Shown here piece after piece: positions 44,901 through 57,100 of a stretch of DNA of 64,000 nucleotides. Each line of letters starts with the position of its first letter. Within the stretch, counting starts at the first letter, position 1. Source of the stretch: Ciona savignyi (Eukaryota > Chordata > Ascidiacea > Phlebobranchia > Cionidae); the NCBI GenBank assembly GCA_000149265.1, contig CH003393.1, positions 411,513 through 475,512 on the forward strand, written 5' to 3'. A program made the translations under genes and the position numbers. The notes below the pieces were generated by a model. It did no database searches and was not told the DNA's origin. It saw only the letters and a list, made by a program, of their open reading frames with translations.

Positions 44901-47900
44901 CTGAAATTCAGGAGTTCCTTTGCGTTCTTGATCAGCACTGTCCCCTTGGTCTCAGTGTTAAGCATGTCGAATGGACAAGTGTAAACCGCTACTTTTGCAT
45001 CCTTGACAGTTTTCAGGTCGCCTGTGGTCGGGAATTTTGGTAAAAATTTAAATAATACTTTAAATTTCTTAAATAATATAAAGAAAAAGTTTGCAACGTC
45101 ATTCATTCGCATCATTAATAACAAAAAAAAATTTTTCTCCAAAAAATCTTACAAATGATTGAATTTTTTTGCTACTGAATTGACTTTAATGCATAACTAA
45201 TTTAATTATTTAAAAACCATAAATTTTGAGTTGTCTACACAGCACTGCTATCGACTTTTTCCCAAAACATCCAGATTACCCCACTTACTTTCACCGAAGA
45301 ATAATACTGTCTTTTTCTAAAAAAATACGAAGAAAAAAGTTTGCAACATCATTCATTTGAAACATTAACAACAAAGAATATTTTTTCTTCAAAAAATCTT
45401 ACAAATTATTGCATTTTATTGCTACTGAATTTACTTATAAAATTTACTAATTTACTACACATTTAATTATTTAAAAAAGTAAAGTCCTGATTGGTTGATT
45501 TAAAACTTAAAACAAGTTGCTGCGCACTGATTGGCTCGAGTCGGAATTCCAAAAGCTCTTCAGACCTTTCAGAAGATTGTTTCCAATTAATTTTGAGCTG
45601 TCCACACAGCTTTTTTGAGCTGTCCACACAATTTTAAGCTGTGCTCGACGTTTCTCCCAAAACAACCAGATTACCCTACTTACTTTCGCATTCGCGGAGA
45701 AACAACATCCCGTTGACGAGTTTCGAGGATTGGACCCCCGCTCCCAGCAGTTTCGATACTCTGATGCTGTCCACACTGAATTGGATCCGATTTGGGGGGA
45801 GAATACCAACTGCGGGTGACAGGGGTGGGTTAAAGAATGTGTAAAATCACGATGGGCCGACTTGACCGCAATATCCCAGTTCCATGATAGCTCAGGGCGC
45901 TAGAGTAATGGGCCTACTATGGCCTAAATTCCCGGTCCCGGTGTCTACTGTAGACCCGCCCATATTAATGTAATGTAAGGGGCTCAAAATGCATGTGTTA
46001 ACTTCATGTCCAGTTACGGGTGTATAACTCCTTGTAAAGAAGCCATTATGCAACATTAAGTCAAATTGTAAAGTATTTGCAGTTATCCAATACAATATGT
46101 TAGTTTGGGTGTGTCTACTGTACTACCGGGACCAGGAATGCAGCGTTGGATAGCTGTCATAAATCTGGGGGATACCGTTTGCAGTTGAACATAAAACTTG
46201 GTGTTTTCAGGGTTGCAGATATATATTAACAGGTATATAGTCAATAGTGTGTAGGTATAGTGATGTGGACTTTAGAATCACTATTTAAATCTGAGTAGAA
46301 AATTGTTGACAATTTTCATCCCTGGCATAGAAATTGCCGTTTTAGGAGAACGGCAACTTTTATTGGCTTGTTTTGATCTCACAACCATTCGGCTAATGGT
46401 TTTACAAACAAGGATCTAATCAGACTTTTTAGATGTTCTAGTTGTGCATTTTTAGTCAACATAAACAATGTAACTTACCACAAGCTTCAGCGATTAGTCC
46501 TGCCAGGAAATCTTCGTTTCCGTATTGTTTGCTTGCTATCGAGGTTTTCAGAGCTTTCGTGACGGTCTCCACGCTTCTTAGATCCGACACAGTATTGCAA
46601 ACGAGATCTGTGGGTAGATAGTGGTTAGACAAAGGCTTGAGCTTAGGAATGTGCAATGTGCAATGCAGAATCAAGATTTGATTCTAATAGTAAATAAGAT
46701 GGTGAAATTTTGGACTTTTTAAATTTTTAGATGATCTCGCATCTATCCCAGTCAAGCATTTAGTCTTTCTTCAGAACACGGGTCGACTTGACCGCTATAT
46801 CCCGGGTACAGGATAGCTCGGAGCGATGAAGTAATGGGCATTCTTTGGCCTAAATTCCTGGTCCCTGAGCTACAGTGGACACGCCCATATTAATGTAATA
46901 GGAAATAATTCCCATTTTTTAAAATTCTGATATATTCAAATTCACTGAACAATTCTACTATTGCAAAGCTAGTGAAATATGGCCTTAGAAAACGAAAAAA
47001 TTTTACGTAAAGTTATAAACCAGGGGTGAGCAACTTCTCTATTCAGCGGGCCAGATCTGGGAAAATAAAGACCTTGGGTGGGCCGGGTTATAACATAAAT
47101 AGTATTCAATATCTTAATTACAGGATATGGTTAGATACCAACTACGAGCCGATCAAAATCCTTTTATGGGCCAGACCCGGTCTGTGGACTTATGTTGCCA
47201 ATACCTGCATTACACCCACCTGGTAAGAGTTCAATAGCTTTATCACAAGCGGCCTCGAAACCTTCAGATATTTCAGGAACCGACAAGCCCATTCTCAGTA
47301 GCTCTTCGGCCAAACCCAACATTGCACCTGTTCGTTCATATACATTTAGTTAGGGGTGTTAGGTAAGGAAATATTGCATTTAAAATTAGATTTAATTGCA
47401 TAAACCTTAAGCTAATATAGTTAGGTAGATAAATAATCATTTAAAACATGTGTGTTAGAAGGGCCAAAAATCCATAAAATTTCAATAATTCACACTCATG
47501 TGAAAGCTCATGCGAGTAACACATGTAAACATGGCTCACAACTGTGGTTTGTAAGACATAACAACTGTTTAAATCGGGGGTTATAACAATCTGACATTAT
47601 GGCGCTGATGTAAGTATTTTAAACTCCATTATTCAGGCGTGCCATGTCAAAAATAAAAATGGTACACGTCAGTTAAATAGAAAACAGTCGCTTTAAATGT
47701 TAAAATTTAGTTTTTTTTATATGTGAGAGTTAATCTTTACTCGTATTGCGTGCATCATGCGAGTAGTATTGATATTACTCGCACAGATTTTTGGGCCTGT
47801 GTTAAGATGTTTTACAGCAGTTTCTAATGTCAATAAAACCATAAAACTATTTTTTACGAGCTGTATACATATTTTTTTTTTTTCACAATAATCCACCAAG

Positions 47901-50403
47901 CTAATCTGTTGGACTTAGAGTTGTAAGTATTGACAGTAAGGTGCTCTGTCGAGGGAGCTAACACTACTACTAGTCCGACAGATTAGCTTGGTGGGTTAGT
48001 GCGTCACCTTTAAGCCGAACAGTGTGAAAATGGCAGGGGTGTCGTCAAATACCCGTCCCGTTGGCCTAGCAGTTAAGTGCGTCGCCGTTCAGCCGAAGGA
48101 TGTTTAAAGAAAGACGACTCACCTGCAAAGATGAGGACGAAGTTGGTTCCATCCCCGACCTCCTGTTCGCACATCTGGGAGGCGATAACGATCATCTTGG
48201 CAGCCGGGTGTTGGACCTGGGTTCATGAGGGGGTTTTTATGTCGGTATATTCAACCAATATAAGCACTGTTTATTCTTGATTGCTTAAATGTAATATGTT
48301 GGGCGCGAGGTGATCTGACGATTGACCGTGTGTTAACCCCCTTGGTTTTCCCATTCACGGGGATTAACATGAATATCCTATCCTATCCTATGTCATAGAA
48401 ATGACTTTTTTTAATATACTTACACAACCCAATGGTAGTACAGTCAGTTCTTAAAAGGTTAATTTAAATGCAGTTTGTTTACTGACATGAAATAACATAA
48501 AAGCTATGGCAAAATTTAATTTAAACAGTTAGAAGTATTCAATACCCATAGCTTAAAGGGCTTCAATACCTCAAGCTTTTATAAAATGGTAGCAGCATCA
48601 TTTTACTCAACACCATGGTAGTTGTTACAGTGACAGTAAGGTTAATTTATACGTAGTTTGGTTCACTTACACAGAGAAATCTTCAAGCTATGGCACTTAT
48701 GTACCCAGTTTTTTAAACATTCAATATATAGGTTAATTTAGACATAAGTTTTGATTACTAACACAAAATAATCTACAAGCTATGGCACTTACGCAGACCG
48801 TTCCTTAAACATATAAACATTTAGAATTATTCAATTCCCATAGCTTAAAGGGCTTCAATACCTCAAGTTCTTTTAATATGGTGGCAGCATCATTGGTAAC
48901 AAAGAGCTTTTCAATGTGGTTGATCACCATCTTGTTCATTCCTAAATGCATTGTGTATGTTTTAGTTTAATTTTTGAGACTTGGGTGCGATAATTAAAAA
49001 GGTAGCACTAAAAAATAATAAAGAATGTAAAAATGGAGAAATGTGTAGTTCTGCAGCTACATAANNNNNNNNNNNNNNNNNNNNNNNNNNNNNNNNNNNN
49101 NNNNNNNNNNNNNNNNNNNNNNNNNNNNNNNNNNNNNNNNNNNNNNNNNNNNNNNNNNNNNNNNGTCAGTACATTTTTTGTTATTTAGCCGACCCTACGT
49201 TATGTAGATAGATTATGTAGATAGAAATTATATGTTTTTTTAAGATTTTGGTAAAACAGTAATAAAAAGGAGATTGTGTGCACACTTGAAGTGTACACTC
49301 TTGGACGTTTGCACACTGCACACTTAAATATTTGGCGCTTGCACACTCGAGATCTCGTCGAAAATTGACGTACTTTCCATACGGGGAGTTAGGTTTAGTT
49401 CTGGGGTTGAGATTAGTGTTTAGGGCAGGGTTAAAATTAAATCCCATAGTTTTAGTGAGCAGTTTCCCTCCTTCCCTCCTTTTAGTGTTGCAACAAAAAT
49501 AGAATAGTCATCCTTTAATATATTTTAATTACCATGAGGTCCAAAAGCTGATCGTGTGGTTTTTGCAAGTTCTTGGCATGCTCCAATATTTCGGTACACA
49601 GCTTCTTCTAAGCCTTGATAGTTCTGAAAATATTTTTGTTTGTTATCAGTTAGAGTTTCAAAATTAAAACTTAAACATTGTATGTTGGAAATATAAAGCA
49701 TTTACCGTTAAAATATTACAATTTTAAAAATCAAAAAGTGAAGACACAAACTTGTTTTCCTTGGCGCAAAATTTTAGGCAAAAAGGTTTGTTCAAAAATG
49801 TCAAAATAACTTGCATAAGAAAAACTGTTCTGTCCCCAGTTTTATTTATACGTCATTGCATGCATCACGAATTGAACCGCATGATTGGGTATGTGATGCA
49901 TGCGATACGTGTCCTGGATCTGCATTCACCTTTTTCATGTTAGTTCTGTAGTGAACGGAACCTGGCGTTTTGCAATTTTATTAGTTATTTCTGGACTTCT
50001 GTAGTTCACGGAAGTATATTTAAAGGCACAAGTTTCAGTTATCGCCACTGCGCCACTGCGCCACTTCGCCACGTCATCACGCATCAACATCTACTTTGTA
50101 TGTCAATAGTTAGCGTAATACAAAACATCAATCAGAGTGGCGCGTAAGACTGAATTCTGCCAAAAGGTCCGAAAAAGATTAGGCACACGGCGCTGCCGAA
50201 ACAAAAACAATAAAGGTACAACCCATTAACTTAAAAACTCCTAATGGAAAAATAACGATGTGGGTGTTTTCCTCGTAACCTTACATTAAGCAAAACAAAT
50301 TTTGGCATCAAATTTATTTTAAATCAAAATTAATTAAATTTACCTTAGATCCTTGCTTCATCATTTGGGCAAAGCCCGGTGCTTTAGGTACACTAAACGC
50401 CAT
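41759..50403 (-). CDS. CCT8: T-complex protein 1 subunit theta (CCT8), 12 exons, complete
   Basis: CCT8 is one of eight subunits of the cytosolic TRiC/CCT chaperonin, which folds actin, tubulin and other proteins using ATP. Exons in transcript order: 50403-50344, 49623-49533, 48941-48862, 48216-48123, 47327-47220, 46607-46479, 45809-45684, 45021-44873, 44393-44220, 43504-43298, 42526-42323, 41986-41759. Phases join to 549 residues, against 548 in human. Landmarks: MAFSVPKAPGFAQMMKQG, FGPHGMNKMV, TNDAATIL, the nucleotide-binding GDGTN near 98-102, SKQYGNEDFLA, KDAKVAVYTCPFD, NSKWDLRRLCKT, ERAVDDGVNNFKVLTR, and the C terminus IMAKAAGGPKPP with an acidic end. The usual VPGGGA motif reads VPGAGA near 411-416. 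A 100-base gap lies in intron 2. Confidence 0.97.
42818..42882 (+). mobile_element. SINE tail fragment in CCT8 intron 10
   Basis: ccgcaatagctaaggtaacc and gtgatgtaatctgacgat match the SINE tail. An antisense second-family tRNA head lies just upstream at about 42740-42775. Confidence 0.55.
44628..44795 (+). mobile_element. hAT-like element fragment in CCT8 intron 8
   Basis: It has gaagttcttggtgggccgga and ttacatgaatagtatttaat; the 5' terminal repeat is missing. Confidence 0.65.
45040..45690. repeat. Tandem duplication in CCT8 intron 7 including the exon 7 end
   Basis: 45045-45310 and about 45320-45690 are diverged copies sharing agaaaaagtttgcaac, caaaaaatcttacaaat, gctactgaatt and tttaattatttaaaaa. 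The second copy ends in the real exon 7 donor. The first contains a look-alike at about 45260-45300. Confidence 0.75.
45850..45980 (+). repeat. Dispersed repeat with tgaccgcaatatccc / cgcccatattaatgta ends
   Basis: Shared words are ggccgacttgaccgc, gatagctcagggcg, ggcctaaattcccggtcccg and gacccgcccatattaatg. Copies are also at 46735-46905 and, split by a SINE, at 54080-54177 with 54475-54530. Confidence 0.75.
46735..46905 (+). repeat. Second copy of the tgaccgc/atattaatgta repeat
   Basis: It starts catctatcccagtcaagc and ends cgcccatattaatgtaata. It is longer at its 5' end than the 45850 copy and lies in CCT8 intron 5. Confidence 0.75.
47021..47207 (+). mobile_element. hAT-like element in CCT8 intron 5
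   Basis: It starts CAGGGGTGAGCAACTTCT and ends ttgccaatacctg, 12 bases before the exon 5 end. No target duplication is visible. Confidence 0.75.
47893..47994. repeat. 23-bp inverted repeat with 56-base loop, SINE head to head
   Basis: Arms 47893-47915 (ccaccaagctaatctgttgg...) and 47972-47994 pair with one mismatch. The arm sequence resembles the tRNA-head edge of the SINE in opposite orientations. Confidence 0.7.
48057..48106 (+). mobile_element. SINE head fragment beside CCT8 exon 4
   Basis: gttggcctagcagttaagtg and cgtcgccgttcagccgaagg are a tRNA-like A-box region that stops 17 bases short of the exon 4 donor edge. Confidence 0.75.
48297..48392 (+). mobile_element. SINE tail fragment on the other side of CCT8 exon 4
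   Basis: It runs from gggcgcgaggtgatctgacg through ttggttttcccattcacggg to atgaatatcctatcctatg, in the same orientation as the head at 48057. Confidence 0.8.
48418..48905. repeat. Tandem duplication around CCT8 exon 3 with a decayed exon copy
   Basis: Repeated words include aaggttaattta, caagctatggcactta, catagcttaaagggcttcaa and tacctcaag. The block at 48538-48595 copies the 3' part of exon 3 and its donor but is mutated. The real exon is at 48862-48941. Confidence 0.75.
49065..49164. other. Assembly gap (100 N)
   Basis: It lies in CCT8 intron 2 and affects no coding base. Confidence 1.
49380..49500 (+). repeat. Dispersed repeat copy (gttgagattagtgttt core) in CCT8 intron 2
   Basis: It has tagttctggggttgagatta and ttttagtgagcagtttccc, as at 33784 and 59160. 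Confidence 0.65.
50344..50403 (-). CDS. CCT8: CCT8 coding exon 1
   Basis: This exon encodes 20 codons, from MAFSVPKAP to QGSK, closely matching the start of vertebrate CCT8. The donor is gtaaat. It begins 779 bases from the divergent CCDC146 ATG. Confidence 0.95.
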
Positions 50404-51182
50404 TTTTATCAATTACAAAATATATTGACCAAATTTGAAAATACTGCAGCTAAACCAATGTAAACTGGAACAAACAAAATTTAAACGGAAATTCACGTTG
50501 GAAACTTCTAGATTAAGCTTAACAACAATTTGAAGCATTACCGGTTTCGAAGACATAAAACGGATAATAGATAGGTTTTAAGAAAAAAGATTTTATTTTA
50601 TCTACGCACTATATCATTAAAATACTTGCAATAATATTTAACTAATACATTAATTTATTGCATGAAATAAGAATTATAATTTTAAAATATTTTATTAAAT
50701 TATATCTTAAGAAACGAAGATGAACAAAAACAAGGGAAGTCGAACGAGGTACTGCAAGTATCCATTTTAAGAAGCAAAGCATGTGATCTTTTTTTGTACT
50801 TTTAATTAAAAACTACACAATTTTGCCAAATTAAAATTGTCTTAATCAATCTAAATGCAAAAACAATTAATAGCAATATTTATATTTTGATAAACAAAAT
50901 GTACTACTAAGGCTCCCCGAATTTGACCAACAAATGTGAGGTTTTGCGACACCAAGTGTTGGTTTCCATGATTACCTACGCAGCTATTTTTGTTTTGCCA
51001 TAAATGAAGTTTTTTCTGTGAATTTGCTAATTATAATGTAAATAGACCTGGTGAACCTACAGTATTGCAAAAAAAGATAGTAAATCAATAAAATTTGTGT
51101 ACAATTTTCGTTAAAAAAATGTCTATCTCTGCTAATTTTTGTTTGAAAGTAACTTTTTTAGATCAAATGATTTGATTTAAGA
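50404..51182. promoter_or_regulatory. Shared divergent promoter region of CCT8 and CCDC146
   Basis: The two starts are head to head, 779 bases apart, with no repeat element recognised between them. An X-box-like palindrome GTTTCCATGATTAC lies at 50962-50975. The rest is AT-rich with no clear TATA or initiator that I can defend. Confidence 0.55.
50962..50975 (+). promoter_or_regulatory. RFX X-box-like motif upstream of CCDC146
   Basis: GTTTCCATGATTAC fits the ciliary X-box pattern GTHNYYATRRNAAC at 13 of 14 positions. It ends 207 bases before the CCDC146 ATG. RFX factors control many axonemal genes, so the position is sensible, but one such match can occur by chance. Confidence 0.4.
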
Positions 51183-54100
51183 ATGAGCAGTAACATATTG
51201 GAAGACGATAACGATAATGACGAAAATGGGCCCCACGAGAGCCGGCCGATCTCGGCGATTGCACCATCAGTTCGAATACAGGAGGAAAGTCAGGTGGAAG
51301 TAACAGCAAGTCCGGCATTTCAATGCCTGGAAGAGGTAAATTACTGATCGCTTACTATACTTCGTAATTACAAAATCCATGATGTTAATATTAGTTGGGG
51401 ATAAAGTTATTAGTTCTGGGGTTGAGATTAGTGTTTGGAAGAGGGTTAAAAATACTTTCCATAGCAATCTAAGTGATCCAACAATCCTGTTGTATTTAGA
51501 GGCACCCCATGCGCAACACTTAAATAAGGGAAAGAAGAAAGGTAACCGTTTCCTAAAATTATGTAAACCATTTCTAACCCTACCCACGGAACTCATCTTA
51601 ACCTTCGATTTAATTTGTCTTGCAACGAACCCTAAAAACTAAATTTTAAATATAGTAAAATTACTCCGTCCCTCATTTTAGTTCGCCCCGTATAGCACAG
51701 GTTTTTTCAGCCAATTTTTCATCATTATAGCGGCATAAAAATGGGACAGATTGTCGCTGGTAGTGGGATTGTCATATTGCGTTTTATCTGCTGGCAAATG
51801 GCAAATCCTATTTTAATTTAGTGATAACCGACGTCTCAGTACATCGACGTCTTAGTATTCATTTGTACATAAGGTTAAATATTTATTCCATATTTTCTCT
51901 ATGAAAATGTTTACTTGTCAATTGAAACATTTAGTACAATGAATATTCAACCCAAAGTTGTATTTAATCATCCCATCAGTTGTTCGATGCTGGAAAAGTG
52001 ACGGGAACAAGAATGGCGGAACTGAAGTCGAAATACACAGCTATACACGATATGCTCAAACTGTGAGTTCCCTTTTTAAAGCTTATGACATATTTTTCAC
52101 ATTGACATGTTTTTTCCAATTTCAACAATAATATAAATATAAACCATGATGTGCAAATTTTTCCTTTCAGTTTTATTAATATCTCTAGGATAGGATATTC
52201 ATGTTTATCCCCATGAATTGGAAAACCAAGGGGGTTAACACAGGCAATCGTCAGATTACTTCATGCCCATTGTCGGGTTACCGGAGCAACTGCAGCGTGT
52301 TGTGTATGATTCACACGTTCTTTTAATTCAGTAGAACCCATTAATCCGCTGGGTTCAGGCAATGTTTGTAAAGTGCCTTGCCCAAGGACACAACCGACTA
52401 GCTAGCGACCAGTTTCACACCTGCAACATTTCGATGGAAAGGCGACGCACTTAACCGTCAGTCTAACCGGCCGGAATTAGAGCACCAACACATGCATGAA
52501 GGAAAGGCAATAACTTAATTTTTTTTTTCATCAAAACTGTGATTATCCCAAACAGAACCCGGGATTCTGAAAGTAAATTACTTGAAGATGCCAAAAATTT
52601 TACAAACGAGCTTGAAAAACAACGCCTGGCACTTGAAAAGGTAAAGAATTCTCACTAGTTGTTAAATTTGTTGGTTTGTTATTCATTTAAAACTTTTGTA
52701 TTGTGTTTTACCACATACTTTTTCAAGGTTTCAGTTTTGGTAATGTTGGTTTAAACAATTTGCAAAATCTAGAGACATTAAACTGTTTTAATATTGGGTT
52801 TTGCAGTCATTTCCTTTTTTTCCACTGTTACTAACAATTTTATTTACTGATGAGTTTACTGAATTTATGTAGTTTTTTTTATAAACTTTTTAAACATATA
52901 ACCGTGTTGTATTTTTTGCTATACTAACAAAAAAACTCTTAATTCTGTCTTATTATCACATACTTTAATGTATAAGTACGGTACTCGAAACATTCTTACT
53001 TCCTATTAAATTCTCGACTGAGAGCACAAGGTATTTAACGCTGCCCATCTTCCAGGCTGACCACTTCCCAGAGAACATCGACTCCGAGGTAGGAAAGCTT
53101 CGTCAGGAACTGTTGAAACGTCACAACGACATCCAGCAGATCGAGGAGAGAGAATATGAACTGCATTATAAGATCGATTCGTAAGTCGCAACATTTTTAT
53201 GATCCATGTTGTGTTCTTGTATTGGAGGTACTTGGTAGTAAATCGTAGTGTATGAAATTAAAGCGTAACACGTCGGGTCATATAGCCCGAAATACACGCA
53301 AAGAATGTTATATTTTAGATCAAATGATTATTACATACCGGTACATGCGGGCATGATTACAGTTGATTACAGGACACACATGATTACGGTGCACAAAATA
53401 GCTGTCTGGAATCCGACACGTATTACTGCAGGGATAGAAATTAACACATTAACGCATTTCCACAACAATCTATATTATTAATTCTGGAAGAAAAAGGATT
53501 TGCTTACGTTTTTAAAAACACTTAATGTAGCATTTTTTTAAATATTTACTATTCTGTCTTTTTTAATTTTTCACTCCATCATTTTATATTGGCTCAATCC
53601 ACTTGGTTCAGAAAACATTTGTCAAGTATATTGCTAAAGTGCATATCCAACTAGCCAGCAGCTGGTTTTGAACGCACCGCCTTTTGACTGTATCTTCCAA
53701 CGTTTTACTAAGCTAGTTGTAGCACAGGTATAATGATGTAATGTAATATCTAAAAAACGCTTAAGTTAATGCATAACCCTCATGTGGATAGGAATAGGAT
53801 ATTCATCTTTTTATCCCAGTGAATGGAAAATGCAGTATAGTTATCAAAAGAACAATTGTAAAATTACTTTGCACCCATTGTAGGGTTAGAGTTACTGCAA
53901 AATGTAACCAATACTTAAGATTTTCCTAAAGTTTTAGCACAACCCATCAATCCACAAGGTTTAAGCAATATTCACCAAGTGCCTTCCCAAGGAAACAACA
54001 TTAAGCCAGTGTCTGGTTTCAATCATGCTGCCATTCTTCTCAATTGATAAGTTGGACATTTAATTATCCAACCTTTCTTGCATCTATCCCGGTCAAGCAT

Positions 54101-57100
54101 TTAGTCAACTTTTTCAGGGCCACTATATCCCCGATTCATGATAGCCGGGGCAGTGGAGTAATGACCTTTCTAGGGTGTAGATAGGATAAGATATTCATGT
54201 TTATTCCCGTGTATGGGAAAACCAAAGGGGTTAACAAACGGGAAATCGTCATCACCTTGCGCCCGCTGTCGGGTTACCGGAGCTATTGCAGTGTGTTGTG
54301 TATGATAGACATATTGCTTTAATTTAGTAGAACCCATTAATCCGCTGGGTTCAGGCAATGTGCGTAAAGTGCCTTGCCCGAGGACACAACCGACTAGCTA
54401 GCAACCAGTTTCGAACCTGCAACCATTCGGCTGAAAGGCGACGGATGCACTTAAACACTAGATTAACCTGTCGGACTAGATTCCTGGTCCCGGTTTCTTC
54501 CGTGGACCCACATTAATGCAATAAAATGTAAATCCAAACTTTCCCAGCCTTGAGGAAGAGATGCGTCTCCTGCAACGCGAGTACGAGCGAGTCCCGAAGA
54601 AAGACGAAGTGGAGGCGAAAAAGCGCGAAATCGAAAACCAGACCGAACAGCAGAGGAAGGAAAATGCTCAGAGGGTCCTGGAACTTAAAAACCTTAGGGT
54701 TAGTCAGACTTGGAATGTTTTCCTGCCCAATGTGGATTGTTGTGTAAAATAAACAAAGTTATGGTTGATCCCGCAACCCTTCTCTAAAATTTAGTAATCA
54801 GTTTTCAAACTTGAGACCAACCAGGACACAACAAACTCATCTTGGCCGGTTATTGCGTCCTTTCAGCTAACGGTTGCAAGTTTGATACTGGTTACTAGCT
54901 TGGTGCGTAAGACACTTAGCAGACAGCATCTGAACCCACTGATTTAATGTCTTTTACAAAATTGTAGGAGCAACTAAATCATACGCCATACACAACATAT
55001 CGGTGGTAACCCAACAGTAGGCGCGAGGTGATCTCACAATTACCCAAGTGTTAAACACCCCATGGTATACTCATTTAAAAAGATAAACATGAATATCCTA
55101 TCCTATGGTAACCAAATACCCCACTCTTCTTTCTTTCAGTTGCGAACTTAAAGGATACAACCGGCTAGCTAGCAATTGGTCTTTGGTCCCGCCCGTTAGC
55201 TTAGCGGTTAAGTGCATCGCCTTTTAATCGAAAGGTTGCAGGTGCGAAACTGGTCGCTAGCTAGTTGGTTGTGTCCTTGGGCAAGGTACTTTACGGACAT
55301 TGCCTGAACCCAGCGGATTAATCGGTTCTATTAAAATAAAGGAACATGTCTATCACATACAACACACTGCAATAGCTCCGGTAACCCGACGATGGGCGCG
55401 AGGTGATTTGATGATTGGCAGTGTGTTAACCCCCTGGGTTTTCCCATTCTTGGGGATAAACATGAATATCCTACCCTCCTATCCAATTAGTTGCAAACCC
55501 ATGAAAAATACAACAGAATATCAGGCTATTCTTTTTTCCACAGGAAGATTTAGAGACAAAGGACAGACAAAATGGGATGGACGCCAAGGAGTTGGAAGGG
55601 AGGATGGAAGAGGTGGAAGGATTGAAGAACTCTCTCGTCCAAATCCATGGAGTTCCTACACAACTATCTAAAGAGATCGATAAAATACATAAGCAGAAAG
55701 TGTAAGCTGGGTGGTTTTGTGTTTAACTGGAAAAGGAAAACACTATAAAAGGTATTAAGACATGGTTAATCGTCAGAATACAACATTCCATCACTGGAGC
55801 TATTGTAGTGTGTCGTACCATGTATATGACTGAGATGTTTTTTTTCTTTTTAGTACAACCAAATATCCACTTGGTTTATACAATGTTAGTTAGTGCTTTG
55901 CCTAAAGAACACAACCGACTAGCTAGCGACCAGTTGCAAATCCCAAGAACACAACTGACTAGCTAGCCACTAGTTTCAAACCGTAAAGACATAACTGACT
56001 ACGTATCGATCAGTTTCCATCCTATAACCATTCGATTAAAAATTGAACTAGCCGACCGAGCTATTCAGCCCGACTTTTTTGATTACAAATGAAATTTGAT
56101 CCTCGTCTTCAGAGATACGTCGAAGCGACAAGTGGAGTTATCTTCCCAATTCATGAACCTCGAGTCCGAGATGAAAGTCATAGACGGGAAGAGGTTGAAA
56201 ATTGAGAAAGAAAAGGGAGAGGTGGGTTCAGAATTTCGGTTTTTGGGGTAAAAATGAGGACCTTGTTTAACCCTTGGGTGGGCAAAACAATGGCAGGGTA
56301 AATAAAAAGTGGTCGCTGTAAATAAAAGTTACAAATGGAAATTTTTTATCAAAAGTTTTAAATTAATGTTTTGTATTTGGGCAGGCCATATGTGGGAAAA
56401 TAGAGTTCTTGGTATGCCGGATTATTACATGAATAGTATTCAATATCTTAATTACAGGGTATTGTTAAATATTGTCTACAGGCTGGTCAAAATCCCTTCA
56501 TAAGCCGGACCTGGCCTACGGGCCGTATGTTGCCTATGCCTGATTTATAACCTCCCGGGTAAAAAACAAGGCTTTATCCACTGCCATAGCAGTACATTTT
56601 GTGGATGGAGATACTGCCATTGCAGTACATTTTGCGGATGTTAAGTTCATTTATCATGAAAACCTTCAACCGCAGGTGGAAGAAGAACTTGATATGCAAC
56701 GCTCGATATTGGAAGGGAAGGAAAGGGAATACGATAAACTGATGAAAGATTTCGACTTTGAAAAAGAAAGGGAAGCAGTTCTGCTAGGAGACAGGTTTGA
56801 ATATTTTGTTTGTGTTACCCAGCAATAGGCTGTACCAGTATATCTTAAGTGTTTTTCCTTTTAGTGGATTAAAATAGTCAGCTACATAGCGCAATCTGTA
56901 AGAGTGTCGTTGGCACCTAGCTAAGGTTATGGGTTTAAAACTGGCCGGTATAAGTTCTCTTGTGTATTTCCGCAATGCCTTTTAGAAAACATTGCATGAA
57001 CCCAGTAGGGTATTGAGTTGTACCGGTACTAATACTAAAGAAATGTTTCAGCATTTTTTTGTATAATGGGAGCAAGGTAATTTGACGACCGTCAGTGTAA

